DNA of 64,000 nt from Jeotgalibaca porci (lineage in GTDB: Bacteria; Bacillota; Bacilli; Lactobacillales; Aerococcaceae), in contig NZ_CP049889.1 in assembly GCF_011299095.1 (NCBI RefSeq), positions 2,026,501-2,090,500 on the forward strand, given 5' to 3'. Under the pieces are notes generated by a model. That model ran no database searches. It saw only the letters and a program-made list of their open reading frames with translations, and was not told where the DNA came from. This document shows, piece by piece, positions 9,681 through 18,836 of the stretch (positions within the stretch are counted from its first letter, which is position 1; every line of letters starts with the position of its first letter). A program made the position numbers and the translations under genes.

Positions 9681-9860
9681 TCTAATTTTTAACAATTGAA
9701 ATAGTATATTTCAGTTTAAAAACTTAGGATTAGTTTGCCCATTTTTTCATATACTAAATAAATGTAAGACTGAATAGCTAAAAAGGCTACTTAGTTTTAT
9801 TTGAGTATCGTAAAGAGTGACATGACTAATCCTTCCAACATTATATGGGAGGATTTTTTA
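9675..9860 (+). promoter_or_regulatory. Transcription attenuator in the lnu leader
   Basis: Three mutually exclusive pairings can be read. Hairpin 1 is AACTAATC (9675-9682) with GATTAGTT (9728-9735). The antiterminator is AGGATTAGT (9726-9734) with ACTAATCCT (9825-9833), 9 bp perfect. The terminator is AATCCTTCC (9828-9836) with GGGAGGATT (9847-9855) followed by six T. A ribosome stalled on the leader ORF would free GATTAGTT and so prevent termination before lnu. This is the logic of known antibiotic-induced leaders in Firmicutes; the function here is inferred. Confidence 0.7.
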
Positions 9861-9900
9861 TTATTCTCCCAGAATCAAAATAAAGAAAGAAGGAATCGAA

Positions 9901-10704
9901 TTGTTAAAACAAAAAGAACTAATGGCAAGGGTTAAGGAACTTGTCCAGTCAGATGAACGAATATCTGCTTGTATGATGTATGGGTCTTTTACAAAAGGAG
10001 AGGGAGATCAATACTCTGATATAGAATATTATGTTTTTCTGAAAGATGATACAATTTCCACCTTTGATTCAGCAAAATGGCTAAATGAAGTCGCTTCCTA
10101 CCATTTACTCTATCAAAATGAGTACGGTACGGAAGTAGTAATTTTTGAAAATCTAATACGTGGTGAATTTCATTTCCTTTCCGAAAGCGAAATGAATATT
10201 ATTCCTTCATTCAAAGAATCAGGCTACATTCCTGACACAAAAGCAATGTTTATTTATGATGAAACAGGACAATTAGAATTGTATTTATCAGGGTTGGAAG
10301 GTTCGGGACCAAATAGACTTACAGAAGAAAACGTAAATTTTTTATTGAATAATTTTTCCAACCTATGGTTAATGGGGATTAATGTTCTTAAAAGAGGGGA
10401 ATATGCACGTTCACTGGAAATTTTATCTCAATTACAAAAAAATATACTGCAACTCATTCGAATTGCGGAAGAAAATGCCGATAATTGGTTTAATATGACA
10501 AAGAATCTTGAAAAAGAAATTAGTCCTGAAAACTATGAAAAGTTTAAAAAGACTACTGCCCGATTAAATGAATTAGAACTATATGAAGCCTATAAGAACT
10601 CTTTGCTTCTCGTTATGGAATTTCGAAATCTTGTTGAAAAACAGTATCAGTTAACCGTTAGCAATGATTTTTTCGAAAAACTGTTACATTATATGAATGA
10701 ATAG
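9901..10704 (+). CDS. lnu: Lincosamide nucleotidyltransferase, Lnu(B)/Lnu(G) type
   Basis: Inactivates lincomycin and clindamycin by adding AMP or a similar nucleotide. 267 residues, exactly the length of Lnu(B) and Lnu(G). The nucleotidyltransferase motif is MYGSFTKGEGDQYSDIEYY, with GS at 28-29 and the metal-binding D40/E42. The C-terminal helical part (SNLWLMGINVLKRGEYARSLE) matches the Lnu(B) pattern from memory, with many substitutions elsewhere. It is therefore a divergent allele; Lnu(G), reported on Tn6260, is the likeliest match but could not be checked. TTG start with AAGGA 6 nt upstream. Controlled by the attenuator at 9675-9860. Confidence 0.88.
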   Translation: MLKQKELMARVKELVQSDERISACMMYGSFTKGEGDQYSDIEYYVFLKDDTISTFDSAKWLNEVASYHLLYQNEYGTEVVIFENLIRGEFHFLSESEMNIIPSFKESGYIPDTKAMFIYDETGQLELYLSGLEGSGPNRLTEENVNFLLNNFSNLWLMGINVLKRGEYARSLEILSQLQKNILQLIRIAEENADNWFNMTKNLEKEISPENYEKFKKTTARLNELELYEAYKNSLLLVMEFRNLVEKQYQLTVSNDFFEKLLHYMNE

Positions 10705-10748
10705 AAAAAAACTTATTGTGCTATCGGGTGCTTAATACAAAAAGGAAG

Positions 10749-10904
10749 GTGAGTGAGAGAATAAAATTCAACTCTTTAATTCCAGAGTTTTCAGTTAAGT
10801 ACATTGAGAAGTCGAAATGGTTTTATATAGATATACTTGGATTCCAATTAGAATATAAGAGCATAGTAGTAAAGGGGTTAGTCGTAAGGCAGGGATTTTG
10901 TTAA
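10749..10904 (+). pseudogene. Truncated VOC/glyoxalase-fold (bleomycin-type) remnant
   Basis: The frame encodes IKFNSLIPEFSVKYIEKSKWFYIDILGFQLEY, the opening beta-alpha-beta of vicinal-oxygen-chelate proteins such as bleomycin-binding proteins. Similarity then stops after about 37 residues. The family needs about 120-130 residues, so this is a 5' fragment, probably left by a deletion downstream of lnu. Confidence 0.65.
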
Positions 10905-11107
10905 GCAAGTTCTTTTAGTGTTTCATATTCTTTACCTTGATGAATACTATGGAATTTACATATGGTAAACTTTAAATAAAAACGACTTTTATGTAACGCT
11001 ATTTTAATTATGATATACTTTTGAAAAGGTACATAAATTCTAAAGAATATAAATGGATACAGTTATAAAGTGGCATGCTATAATTTAAAGCACTGATGGG
11101 TGATTTC

Positions 11108-11782
11108 ATGTATAAAATTATGATGGTAGAAGATGATGAAAAAATTAGAAGAATCGTTTCCGATGTGCTTCACAAATGGAAGTATGATGTGATTGAGGTT
11201 ACAAATTTTGACCAAGTGTTAACGGAGTTTGAACAGGTCCAGCCACACTTAGTATTATTGGATATCAATTTACCGACATTGGATGGTTTTTATTGGTGTC
11301 AGCAGATTCGTTCAGTTTCCAAAGTCCCTATTATATTTCTTTCTTCTAGAAACGAAAACATGGATATTATTATGGCTATTAATATGGGCGGGGATGACTT
11401 TGTGCAAAAACCGTTTGATTTAGATATACTTGTTGCCAAAGTAAAAGCACTTTTACGTAGAAATTATTCCTATCGAGATGAAGAATCTGTACAACTTATC
11501 CATCGGGGTTTGAAATTAAATATAAGCAATTCGGTGGCTGAATATAAGGGACAGAGCGCAGAGCTATCTCGCAATGAATTTATTATTTTACAATTAATGA
11601 TGCGCAAGATTGGGAAAATCGTATCACGAGATGACTTAATGCAGGCATTGTGGAATGAAGAGCAATTTGTTGATGATAACACACTGACAGTAAATGTGAA
11701 TCGTTTACGTCGAAAGGTTGCTAGTCTTGGGTTGAATGATTTTATAGTTACCCGTAAAGGAATGGGGTATATTATCGAATGA
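11108..11782 (+). CDS. OmpR-family response regulator, BceR-like
   Basis: Receiver domain with acidic pocket E8-D9-D10, phospho-acceptor D52 (LLDINLPTLDG) and the late lysine in VQKPFD. A C-terminal winged helix follows, ending RLRRKVASLGL and RKGMGYIIE. About 224 residues. The ATG at 11108 is preferred to one at 11096 because GGGTGA lies between them. Its 3' end overlaps the kinase gene by 4 nt. With the kinase and the convergent ABC pair it forms a Bce-type peptide-antibiotic sensing and detoxification module. A matching operator is upstream of the ABC operon. Confidence 0.9.
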   Translation: MYKIMMVEDDEKIRRIVSDVLHKWKYDVIEVTNFDQVLTEFEQVQPHLVLLDINLPTLDGFYWCQQIRSVSKVPIIFLSSRNENMDIIMAINMGGDDFVQKPFDLDILVAKVKALLRRNYSYRDEESVQLIHRGLKLNISNSVAEYKGQSAELSRNEFIILQLMMRKIGKIVSRDDLMQALWNEEQFVDDNTLTVNVNRLRRKVASLGLNDFIVTRKGMGYIIE

Positions 11783-12771
11783 CTTTTTTTCGGTTTTTAC
11801 GGTATGAAAAGTCTTATATATGCGTCTATTTAATAGGTTTCATGCTCATGGCTACTGTGTTTTTCCTTGATGTTAATATAAATTTCACTTGGGGAACCTT
11901 TTTATATGCCTTTGCTTTATGCACGATTGTATTGATTGGATTTTTAGTATTTCGCTATCAACAAAATGTACGAGCAATCCACAATATTGATCATGAGGCA
12001 TTTGACAGATTATCTCTAGAAGCTGAGCAGATGCAACAATTAATGGATGAGATGAGAAAAGAGCATATACGAGAAATGAATGCTGTTCAAGAGAAACAAA
12101 AAGAACATTATGATTTTATTGTTTCTTGGTTTCATGAAATCAAAACGCCAATTGCTGTCCTCCATTTAATCCAACAAACGGATATAGATGCGAATAGTTT
12201 AAGGGAAGAAATCGAGAAAATTGAAAATTATGTTGATCAAGCTCTTTATTATGCTAAATTAGATAGTTTTAATCAAGATTATAGTATAGGGAGTTGCGAT
12301 ATGATTGGCATTGTGAAAGATACGGTGAGAGACCATTCCAAAACTTTTATTTCTAAAAAAGTTCGAATCCTCTTGCCCTCTGAATCGATGAGCGTACAAA
12401 GTGATTCTAAATGGTTGAAATTTATAGTAAATCAACTTTTAACCAATAGCTTGAAGTATACGGACAACAGTGGAGAAATTTTGATTGGTACCAATGAAAC
12501 CCCACAAGAAAAACAACTCATCATCCGAGATAATGGGATCGGAATTACACCACAAGAGCTACCAAGAATATTTAACCGAGGATTTACAGGTGAAACGGGG
12601 CGAACATACTCTAAATCAACAGGGATGGGCCTATATTTAGCACAACAATTATCCAATAAACTTGGTCACTATATTACTTGTACATCTGAAGTTAGTTCCT
12701 ACACAGAATTTATTATCCATTTTCCAAAAGATGATGATCCTTTTTTGTTTATGAATAAGGAAAAGCAATGA
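11779..12771 (+). CDS. Intramembrane-sensing histidine kinase, BceS-like
   Basis: 330 residues. Two transmembrane helices (about residues 13-30 and 38-56) are separated by only a few residues, the hallmark of intramembrane-sensing kinases, which sense through their ABC partner and not through an extracellular domain. The phospho-acceptor is H119 in SWFHEIKTPIAVLH. Further boxes are N (NQLLTNSLKYT), G1 (IRDNGIGI) and G2 (STGMGLYLAQQL). It overlaps the regulator gene. The stop lies inside the shared terminator with the convergent permease gene. Confidence 0.9.
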   Translation: MTFFRFLRYEKSYICVYLIGFMLMATVFFLDVNINFTWGTFLYAFALCTIVLIGFLVFRYQQNVRAIHNIDHEAFDRLSLEAEQMQQLMDEMRKEHIREMNAVQEKQKEHYDFIVSWFHEIKTPIAVLHLIQQTDIDANSLREEIEKIENYVDQALYYAKLDSFNQDYSIGSCDMIGIVKDTVRDHSKTFISKKVRILLPSESMSVQSDSKWLKFIVNQLLTNSLKYTDNSGEILIGTNETPQEKQLIIRDNGIGITPQELPRIFNRGFTGETGRTYSKSTGMGLYLAQQLSNKLGHYITCTSEVSSYTEFIIHFPKDDDPFLFMNKEKQ

Positions 12772-12800
12772 CTAATAAAATCAGTCATTGCTTTATTTTT
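12762..12800. terminator. Bidirectional terminator between kinase and permease
   Basis: AAAGCAATGACT (12762-12773) pairs perfectly with AGTCATTGCTTT (12783-12794), with T/A tracts outside both arms. It serves the convergent kinase and permease transcripts. Confidence 0.85.
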
Positions 12801-12801
12801 A

Positions 12802-14766
12802 TCACTTTTGTTGATTAACAATCTTATAGTAAAGATTGGTTGACGACACGTAAAACAAGAAATAGATAACAAAATAAATAATTAGTATTGCCCACATGAT
12901 AGAAGTGAGCTGTGGGAAGTCTCTCACTTCCTCGAATATAGAGTAATTCATAATAAACAAGCTATGCAGCATTCCCAGTATAAGTGGAGGCAAGAAGACA
13001 AAAAGCAGTTTCTTACGGATGACTTTTTTCATTTCAGTGTTACTAACACCAATTTTACGCAGGATAGCATATTGTTTTTGTTCGTCTGTTGCTTCACGTA
13101 ATTGTTTGAAATATATAATGCTTCCTAAAGCAAATACAGCGATGACGGCAAGAAAAGCTGCTGTAAACAGTAATAATGCTGAAGATTCAGCTTGAATAGC
13201 ATAGCCGTCCGCAAAAGCTGAATAATAGATATCAGGTGATTGCGAAACAATCGCTTGTATTTGTGCTGATAAAGCTGACGCATCTTTAGCATTTTCAATT
13301 TGGTATAGTTCATACATTTGGGTATTCTGACTATTTTGTATAGTGGCATACGCTTCATCCGAGATAATGAATATAGCAAGATGAAGAAAAACATTGGTGT
13401 TACTCAAATTACTGGCAGGGCCAAGTAGTGCATAGTCTTTTCTTTCTATAAGGTGAAAAGTAGACTCATCTCCTACTTTTACTGTGAATTCTGATTGATC
13501 ATCCTGTGTGAACTGTTTGGGTGTATCTATTTTTGAAAGAACAATAGCCTCTTGGCCATGCAGGTTAACTTCCTGGTCATCACCGCGTAAGGCAACTATA
13601 TCGTTAAATTGGGTCTCTGAAAATAAAAGGATATCTTCTGTGAGATAATCCGATTGTTCAAAGGCAACATCTCTGTTTGTAACGGGATTTACTAAGATCC
13701 CTTCAATCGTTTCATGAGTGATAACTGGGTGGTTTGATTCATGAATCAATGTTTCAATTTGATGCTGAATATGTTCATCCTGAGATTCGAAAGCAATATC
13801 ATTTGGGAAATTTTTAGTACTCCCATCGAGTTGAACAGCGTAATTAATGGCTACAAAACCTACTAAAATGATAATTGCTGCGCTAAATAATGAAATGGAA
13901 GTAAGATTTAAGGCGTTTCCGCGAATGGAAAATCGAAGTGAAGAAGTCCATAAAACACGGTTTCCTTCATTATATTTTCTACCTCGACTAACGATTTCTA
14001 ATAACCACCCCGAAAATTGACGAAAGAATAAATAAGTACCTCCGACAAGTCCTATCGCCATAACAATTATGCTAGCCAGACGATAATCTTCCCAGACGAT
14101 AGAAGTACCATCCCGACTAATTAAAAAGAAAGCCATCCCTAATAGCAGAATAGATAATAAGGCAAGCAGCTTAGAAGCTGGTTGAAGCTTTTCCAAGTTT
14201 GTTCCTGAATGAAATAATTCTACCAGTTGGATACGACGTACACTGAAGTAGCTTTGTATACTAATAATCCCAGTTAGTATAATGAATAAAACAATAGTCG
14301 CCCCGATAGCCTCGAGCGGGAAAGTAAATGAAATCACTTCGTCGTACTGCATTAAATTCATTAAAAGCATCCCAGAAAATTTGGAAAGCAGACCACCTGT
14401 TAAAATGCCGATGACGAGCGAAATACTACTAAGAATAAAAGTCTCGACAAAGACCATCAAAGCAATTTGACGCTCACTCATCCCATAAAGCAAATACATT
14501 CCAAATTCCTTTTTACGTTGGTTCATAAAAAATGTATTAGCGTAGAGTATGAAAAAAATAATAAATAAAAACACCACAATGGATGCTGCTATAAGCCCTA
14601 CCTGAAAATTTTCTTCATTTTCTAATGCAGCTAAAACATCCTCATTAAAGATTAAAGATGAAAAAGTAAATTGAATAACTACTCCAATAATCATCGAAAT
14701 AAGATAGATGGAGTAAATTCTAAAATTCCGTCTGACATTGCGCCACGATAAATCCAATAATTTCAT
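12802..14766 (-). CDS. BceB-type ABC transporter permease
   Basis: 654 residues of FtsX/BceB architecture. TM1 is near the N-terminus (IYLISMIIGVVIQFTF), followed by a three-helix bundle with NTFFMNQRKKEFGMYLLYG. More helices flank a large extracytoplasmic domain of about 200 residues (roughly 315-520), and three C-terminal helices follow, ten in total. In this family the large domain binds peptide antibiotics such as bacitracin or lantibiotics and signals to the BceS kinase. The start overlaps the ATPase stop by 4 nt. The exact substrate cannot be predicted. Confidence 0.88.
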   Translation of the reverse strand: MKLLDLSWRNVRRNFRIYSIYLISMIIGVVIQFTFSSLIFNEDVLAALENEENFQVGLIAASIVVFLFIIFFILYANTFFMNQRKKEFGMYLLYGMSERQIALMVFVETFILSSISLVIGILTGGLLSKFSGMLLMNLMQYDEVISFTFPLEAIGATIVLFIILTGIISIQSYFSVRRIQLVELFHSGTNLEKLQPASKLLALLSILLLGMAFFLISRDGTSIVWEDYRLASIIVMAIGLVGGTYLFFRQFSGWLLEIVSRGRKYNEGNRVLWTSSLRFSIRGNALNLTSISLFSAAIIILVGFVAINYAVQLDGSTKNFPNDIAFESQDEHIQHQIETLIHESNHPVITHETIEGILVNPVTNRDVAFEQSDYLTEDILLFSETQFNDIVALRGDDQEVNLHGQEAIVLSKIDTPKQFTQDDQSEFTVKVGDESTFHLIERKDYALLGPASNLSNTNVFLHLAIFIISDEAYATIQNSQNTQMYELYQIENAKDASALSAQIQAIVSQSPDIYYSAFADGYAIQAESSALLLFTAAFLAVIAVFALGSIIYFKQLREATDEQKQYAILRKIGVSNTEMKKVIRKKLLFVFLPPLILGMLHSLFIMNYSIFEEVRDFPQLTSIMWAILIIYFVIYFLFYVSSTNLYYKIVNQQK

Positions 14767-15509
14767 CTGCGATTTCCCCCTAGAGTGCTCTGAAAGGTGA
14801 GGATGCGATCAAAAAATTCCTTTTGGGTTTGTTCTCCTTTGAACAGCTCATTTACAATCTTACCGTCTCGTAGAAAAATGACACGTTGGCAGTAACTTGC
14901 AGCATAGGGGTCATGTGTAATCATCATTATCGTTGTTTTAAATGTTTGATTAAGTGATTCAATTTGTTCCAGTAGCTGTGTTGCAGAGCGAGAGTCAAGT
15001 GCACCTGTAGGTTCATCAGCAAAGACAATCGCTGGGTTAGTAATAATAGCACGTGCCGAAGCAGTACGCTGTTTCTGCCCGCCAGATATTTCAGATGGAT
15101 AATGATTTAAGATCGATTCAATGTTTAGCGGTTGAATGATATTGGATAGTCGTTTCTCCATTTCCTCAACATGTGTCTTTTGTAATGAGAGTGGCAAAAG
15201 AATATTTTCCTTTACTGTCAACGTATCTAGTAGGTTATAGTCTTGAAAAATAAACCCCATCCGCTTTTGACGAAATTCACGTAATGATTTCTTTTTTACT
15301 TCCAATAGCGAGGTCCCTTCAATCCAAATGTTCCCGCCATTAAATGTGTCAATCGTGGATAATGTATTCATTAATGTTGTTTTTCCTGATCCAGATGGAC
15401 CCATAATTGCGGTAAACTCACCTTCTTCAACAGCTAAATCTATATTTTTTAAGACCTGAGTCTTTCCGTATGATTTAGATAAGTTTTTCGTTTGAATAAT
15501 TGTATTCAT
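14763..15509 (-). CDS. BceA-type ABC transporter ATPase
   Basis: 248 residues, cytosolic. Walker A is GPSGSGKTTL, the signature is SGGQKQRTASARA, Walker B is VFADEPTGALD, and the switch histidine is in MMITHDP. This matches MacB/BceA-type ATPases that work with a single large permease. First gene of the minus-strand ABC operon, with an AAAGGGGAC ribosome site. A BceR-like inverted repeat lies 77-90 nt upstream. Presence of all four Bce genes inside a probable transposon suggests transferable peptide-antibiotic defence. Confidence 0.9.
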   Translation of the reverse strand: MNTIIQTKNLSKSYGKTQVLKNIDLAVEEGEFTAIMGPSGSGKTTLMNTLSTIDTFNGGNIWIEGTSLLEVKKKSLREFRQKRMGFIFQDYNLLDTLTVKENILLPLSLQKTHVEEMEKRLSNIIQPLNIESILNHYPSEISGGQKQRTASARAIITNPAIVFADEPTGALDSRSATQLLEQIESLNQTFKTTIMMITHDPYAASYCQRVIFLRDGKIVNELFKGEQTQKEFFDRILTFQSTLGGNRR

Positions 15510-15585
15510 TTGCTTAGTCCCCTTTCAATGTCAATACTATACCTCTGAATAGGATTACCAACCATCGATGTAATATAATGCAACA

Positions 15586-15599
15586 TGACAAATCTGTCA
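15586..15599 (-). promoter_or_regulatory. BceR-like operator
   Basis: TGACA-AATC-TGTCA is a perfect 5-bp inverted repeat with 4-nt spacing. It agrees with the TNACA-N4-TGTNA pattern of BceR-type regulators. It lies upstream of the ABC operon, facing it. Confidence 0.65.
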
Positions 15600-15954
15600 C
15601 AAATAAAAAATTGCATAGTAGAACTCTCGGTTGGAAGATTAGAATTACTAAAATAATCGTTATCTTATTAAAATATGTTATAACCATCATGAGAGGACTG
15701 TGGATATGATTTTATTTTTACAACCATGATTTATATTATTATCTTTTATTGGTCACGACTGACTTTTTGGAGTTAATATAAATAACGAAGGGGGGTTATT
15801 GAAGTAACAGGTGCTTATCTTGAATAAAGGAGAGCACCATTTCGCTATAGGGGCAGTTTAGTTGATGAAGCTTACTGAAAATATTATTCCATTACTTTAC
15901 TGTATGAGAATAATCAAATTAAGTATGCCTTGATTTCTTAATGCACATTATGCT
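15600..15954. other. Gene-free spacer between Bce ABC operon and tetR
   Basis: AT-rich with no open frame of note and no clear RNA gene. It separates two divergent units and holds the tetR promoter at its right end (possible -35 TTGATT at 15930-15935 and -10 TAACAT at 15954-15959, spacing 18). Confidence 0.5.
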
Positions 15955-15989
15955 AACATAAAAACAAATGAAAAACTTGTTTTTATGTT
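15955..15989 (+). promoter_or_regulatory. TetR-type operator, perfect 13-bp inverted repeat
   Basis: AACATAAAAACAA (15955-15967) and TTGTTTTTATGTT (15977-15989) are perfect complements with a 9-nt centre. The repeat overlaps the likely -10 and ends 23 nt before the tetR start. It is the obvious autoregulatory site for the tetR-hydrolase-mph operon. Confidence 0.75.
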
Positions 15990-16012
15990 TTTATAAGAGA
16001 AGGTTTAGGACT

Positions 16013-16621
16013 ATGGCTAAATTCACACAATTAGAAAAAGAAAGGATTAAAAAAGAATTATTTGAAGTGGCATATCGTTTTTTCGTTGAAAAGGGTTTTA
16101 AGAGTACTTCCCTTGAGGATATAACTTCGTCTGTTGGCATTGCGAAGAGTACTTTTTATGTATTTTTCCAATCAAAAGAAATGCTATATATGGAGTTGTT
16201 ATCACATGAGGGAGAGCAAATTGAAAATCAGGTTTGGCCAAAGGTTTTAGCTGCTGAGGATATACGTTCAGCTATAAAAATATACTTAGATGAGATGGCT
16301 TTGGAGCTAGAAAATAAGATTTTAACTCAAAGGCTGATTTACGATCTCGAGGAGTACAAGCTTGTATCAAGAAAGCTAAATCCAGAGTATGTTGGATCAG
16401 AGAATCTTAGAAGTATCACCCCTCTTATGGACTTTATCAGGTCACGTCAAGATTCTAAGGAGATTATCGACGAAGAACCAAGCGTAATTGCTGGCGTTTT
16501 AAGAGCAGCTTTATTAATAGGCTCACAAAAGGGAGATTTACTGGAATACAATTATGAAATGATTAGGGAGTTATTATTCGAAGCTGTTGCTGATCGAATT
16601 ACTCGGTCTTATTTGGTCTAG
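16013..16621 (+). CDS. TetR-family regulator of macrolide-inactivation operon
   Basis: About 202 residues. The N-terminal helix-turn-helix is typical (FKSTSLEDITSSVGIAKSTFYVFFQSKEML), and the helical C-terminal ligand domain is unlike any I can name. An in-frame ATG at 15968 lies inside the operator palindrome, so the ATG at 16013 after AGAAGGTTTAGG is preferred. It sits 43 nt upstream of the hydrolase gene in the same direction. I infer that it represses the operon until a macrolide or breakdown product binds. Confidence 0.85.
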   Translation: MAKFTQLEKERIKKELFEVAYRFFVEKGFKSTSLEDITSSVGIAKSTFYVFFQSKEMLYMELLSHEGEQIENQVWPKVLAAEDIRSAIKIYLDEMALELENKILTQRLIYDLEEYKLVSRKLNPEYVGSENLRSITPLMDFIRSRQDSKEIIDEEPSVIAGVLRAALLIGSQKGDLLEYNYEMIRELLFEAVADRITRSYLV

Positions 16622-16664
16622 GTAAGTATTAATCAGATGAAAGTACTAAAAAAGGTGATAATTC

Positions 16665-17528
16665 ATGACAGAAAAAATAATTCGTTTTAATGATGTTCAT
16701 ATCTGTACTGAGAGTTTTGGAGATATTAATAATCCAACTATCTTGTTAATTATGGGAGCTACTACATCAATGATTTGGTGGGAGGAAGAGTTTTGTAAGA
16801 GATTAAGCGATCAAGGGTTTCATGTTATACGCTATGACAATAGGGATGTAGGTAAATCAATTACTTACGAGTATGGCCATCCAGAGTATACTTTTGAGGA
16901 CTTGGCTGATGATGCAATTCAGGTACTAGATGCGTATAAGGTTGATAAGGCTCATATAGTCGGTATGTCTATGGGAGGGATTATTACGCAGATAGTAGCT
17001 CTTAAACACCCAAGCAGGGTGCTTACTATTTCATTGGTTATGACATCAAATTTTGACCCTAGCCTTCCTAAAAAGGATAGTAAAGTAACAGAAGCTTTAG
17101 GTGAGCTTAAAATCAAAAATTGGCAAAACAAAGATGAAGTGATAGAGTGCTTTATTAAAAAAAGCAAAGTTCTTATAGGCTCTAAACATATATTTGATGA
17201 AGAAAAAATAAGAAGACTGAATGAAGAAGAATTTGATAGGGCTAGTAATTTACAGAGTAGGGATAATCACGGAATTATAAGGGGATGGGGTTCATATTTA
17301 TCAAGAACTGCTGAAATAAACGCTCCTACATTGGTAATTCACGGAATAGAAGACCCTATTATTCCATACGAGCATGGAGTTCATCTCTCTAAGATTATAC
17401 CAAATGCTGTATTAGTTACCTTAGATGGTTCTGGACATGAGCTTAACTATAATGATTGGGATGAAATTATTAATTCTATATCAAAGCATGCAGCAAATTT
17501 ATTACCGAAATTTTTAAAAATTAGATAG
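16665..17528 (+). CDS. Alpha/beta hydrolase, EstT-like candidate macrolide esterase
   Basis: 287 residues. The catalytic triad is readable: Ser102 in the nucleophile elbow VGMSMGG, Asp230 in HGIEDPI, His258 in GSGHEL. The oxyanion region is LLIMGATTSMIWWEEEF. The sequence resembles RdmC-type methylesterases and, as I recall them, the EstT serine esterases that open the lactone ring of 16-membered macrolides. It lies between a TetR gene and a macrolide kinase gene, with 11 nt to the latter. Substrate is inferred from family and context; other ester substrates are possible. Confidence 0.75.
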   Translation: MTEKIIRFNDVHICTESFGDINNPTILLIMGATTSMIWWEEEFCKRLSDQGFHVIRYDNRDVGKSITYEYGHPEYTFEDLADDAIQVLDAYKVDKAHIVGMSMGGIITQIVALKHPSRVLTISLVMTSNFDPSLPKKDSKVTEALGELKIKNWQNKDEVIECFIKKSKVLIGSKHIFDEEKIRRLNEEEFDRASNLQSRDNHGIIRGWGSYLSRTAEINAPTLVIHGIEDPIIPYEHGVHLSKIIPNAVLVTLDGSGHELNYNDWDEIINSISKHAANLLPKFLKIR

Positions 17529-17539
17529 GAGTGATTTGA

Positions 17540-18448
17540 ATGGGTAAAGAAATGAAACAAGTTATGGAAATAGCTAAAAAACATAATCTAATTTTAAAGG
17601 AAGAAACAATACAGTTTAATGAATCCGGACTGGATTTTCAAGTTGTATTTGCCCAAGATGAAAGTGGTACGGAGTGGGTTCTTAGATTGCCTAGGCGGGA
17701 AGATGTTATGCCTAGAACAAAGGTAGAAAAACAAGCATTAGATTTGGTTAATAAGTATGGAAAATCTTTTCAGGCGCCAAATTGGATTATTTACTCAGAT
17801 GAGCTAATAGCTTACAAGAAGCTAGATGGCGTACCAGCAGGAACTATAGATCATAATATAGGGAACTATGTTTGGGAAATAGATATTAACAATGTTCCAG
17901 AATCTTTTCACAAGTCTCTTGGAAGAGTGTTAGCAGAGATTCATAGCATACCGAGTGATAAAGCCGTGGAACTTGACTTAGTAGTACACACACCAGAAGA
18001 AGCAAGAATGTCAATGAAGCAGCGTATGGATGCGGTAAGAGCAAAGTTTGGTGTAGGTGAGAATCTATGGAACAGATGGCAAACATGGGTGAATGATGAC
18101 GATATGTGGCCTAAGAAAACTGGTCTGATTCATGGAGATATACATGCCGGACATACCATGATTGATAAAGATGCTAATGTGACCGGATTAATCGACTGGA
18201 CTGAAGCTAAAGTTACAGACATTTCGAATGACTTTATTTTCAACTTTAAAGCTTTTGGTGAAGAAGGGTTAGATGCCCTAATTCTTGCTTATAAAGAAGC
18301 TGGTGGGTATTACTGGCCTAAGATGAAAGAGCATATTATTGAACTTGACGCAGCATACCCAGTTTCAATTGCTGAGTTTGCATTAGTGTCAGGCATCGAG
18401 GAATATGAACATATGGCAAAGGAAGCATTGGGAGTGATAAGTTCGTAG
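17540..18448 (+). CDS. mph: Macrolide 2'-phosphotransferase
   Basis: 302 residues, the Mph length. Phosphorylates the 2'-OH of the desosamine sugar of macrolides, using GTP in characterised members. The APH/kinase core includes WVLRLPRR (nucleotide lobe), the catalytic loop [12 protein letters not shown] (Asp200, His205) and metal-binding GLIDWTEA (Asp219). ATG after AGGAGTG. Co-transcribed with the EstT-like hydrolase. It belongs to the Mph(B)/Mph(C)/Bacillus Mph group, but I cannot assign a numbered allele without comparison. Confidence 0.88.
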   Translation: MGKEMKQVMEIAKKHNLILKEETIQFNESGLDFQVVFAQDESGTEWVLRLPRREDVMPRTKVEKQALDLVNKYGKSFQAPNWIIYSDELIAYKKLDGVPAGTIDHNIGNYVWEIDINNVPESFHKSLGRVLAEIHSIPSDKAVELDLVVHTPEEARMSMKQRMDAVRAKFGVGENLWNRWQTWVNDDDMWPKKTGLIHGDIHAGHTMIDKDANVTGLIDWTEAKVTDISNDFIFNFKAFGEEGLDALILAYKEAGGYYWPKMKEHIIELDAAYPVSIAEFALVSGIEEYEHMAKEALGVISS

Positions 18449-18660
18449 GTGGTTGATGCCTTCGTTGACACGTTCCCACATAATTCGGTTTCCACATAAG
18501 TAAAAATCGCTTGTATAGCAGTAAGAGAGATTGTGAAGGATTACTCTTTAACTAAAGGGTGCATTAGTTCAATTAGATGTTAGAATTAATCATTATCTAA
18601 TCTTAGGCGGAAGAAATGATTAATCGCTTTATAAAAATCCTATAGCATTTGGTGAAGAGA

Positions 18661-18697
18661 GAACCTGTTTTAAATTAGACTTTTTTAAAACAGGTTC
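18661..18697 (+). terminator. Terminator after mph
   Basis: GAACCTGTTTTAAA (18661-18674) pairs perfectly with TTTAAAACAGGTTC (18684-18697), with flanking T and A runs. It is about 210 nt after mph. The 18449-18660 spacer shows no gene. Confidence 0.8.
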
Positions 18698-18836
18698 TTT
18701 GTGTTTAAATTAAAAAGTGAGTTCTCTTTGAATAAATATTATTTTAAACCCGAATTTGATTGACTTTTAAACAGAAATCGTCCAAACTAAAAACAAGAAT
18801 AAACGTTCGGTTTAAAGGTTTGGAGGAGGGGATAAA

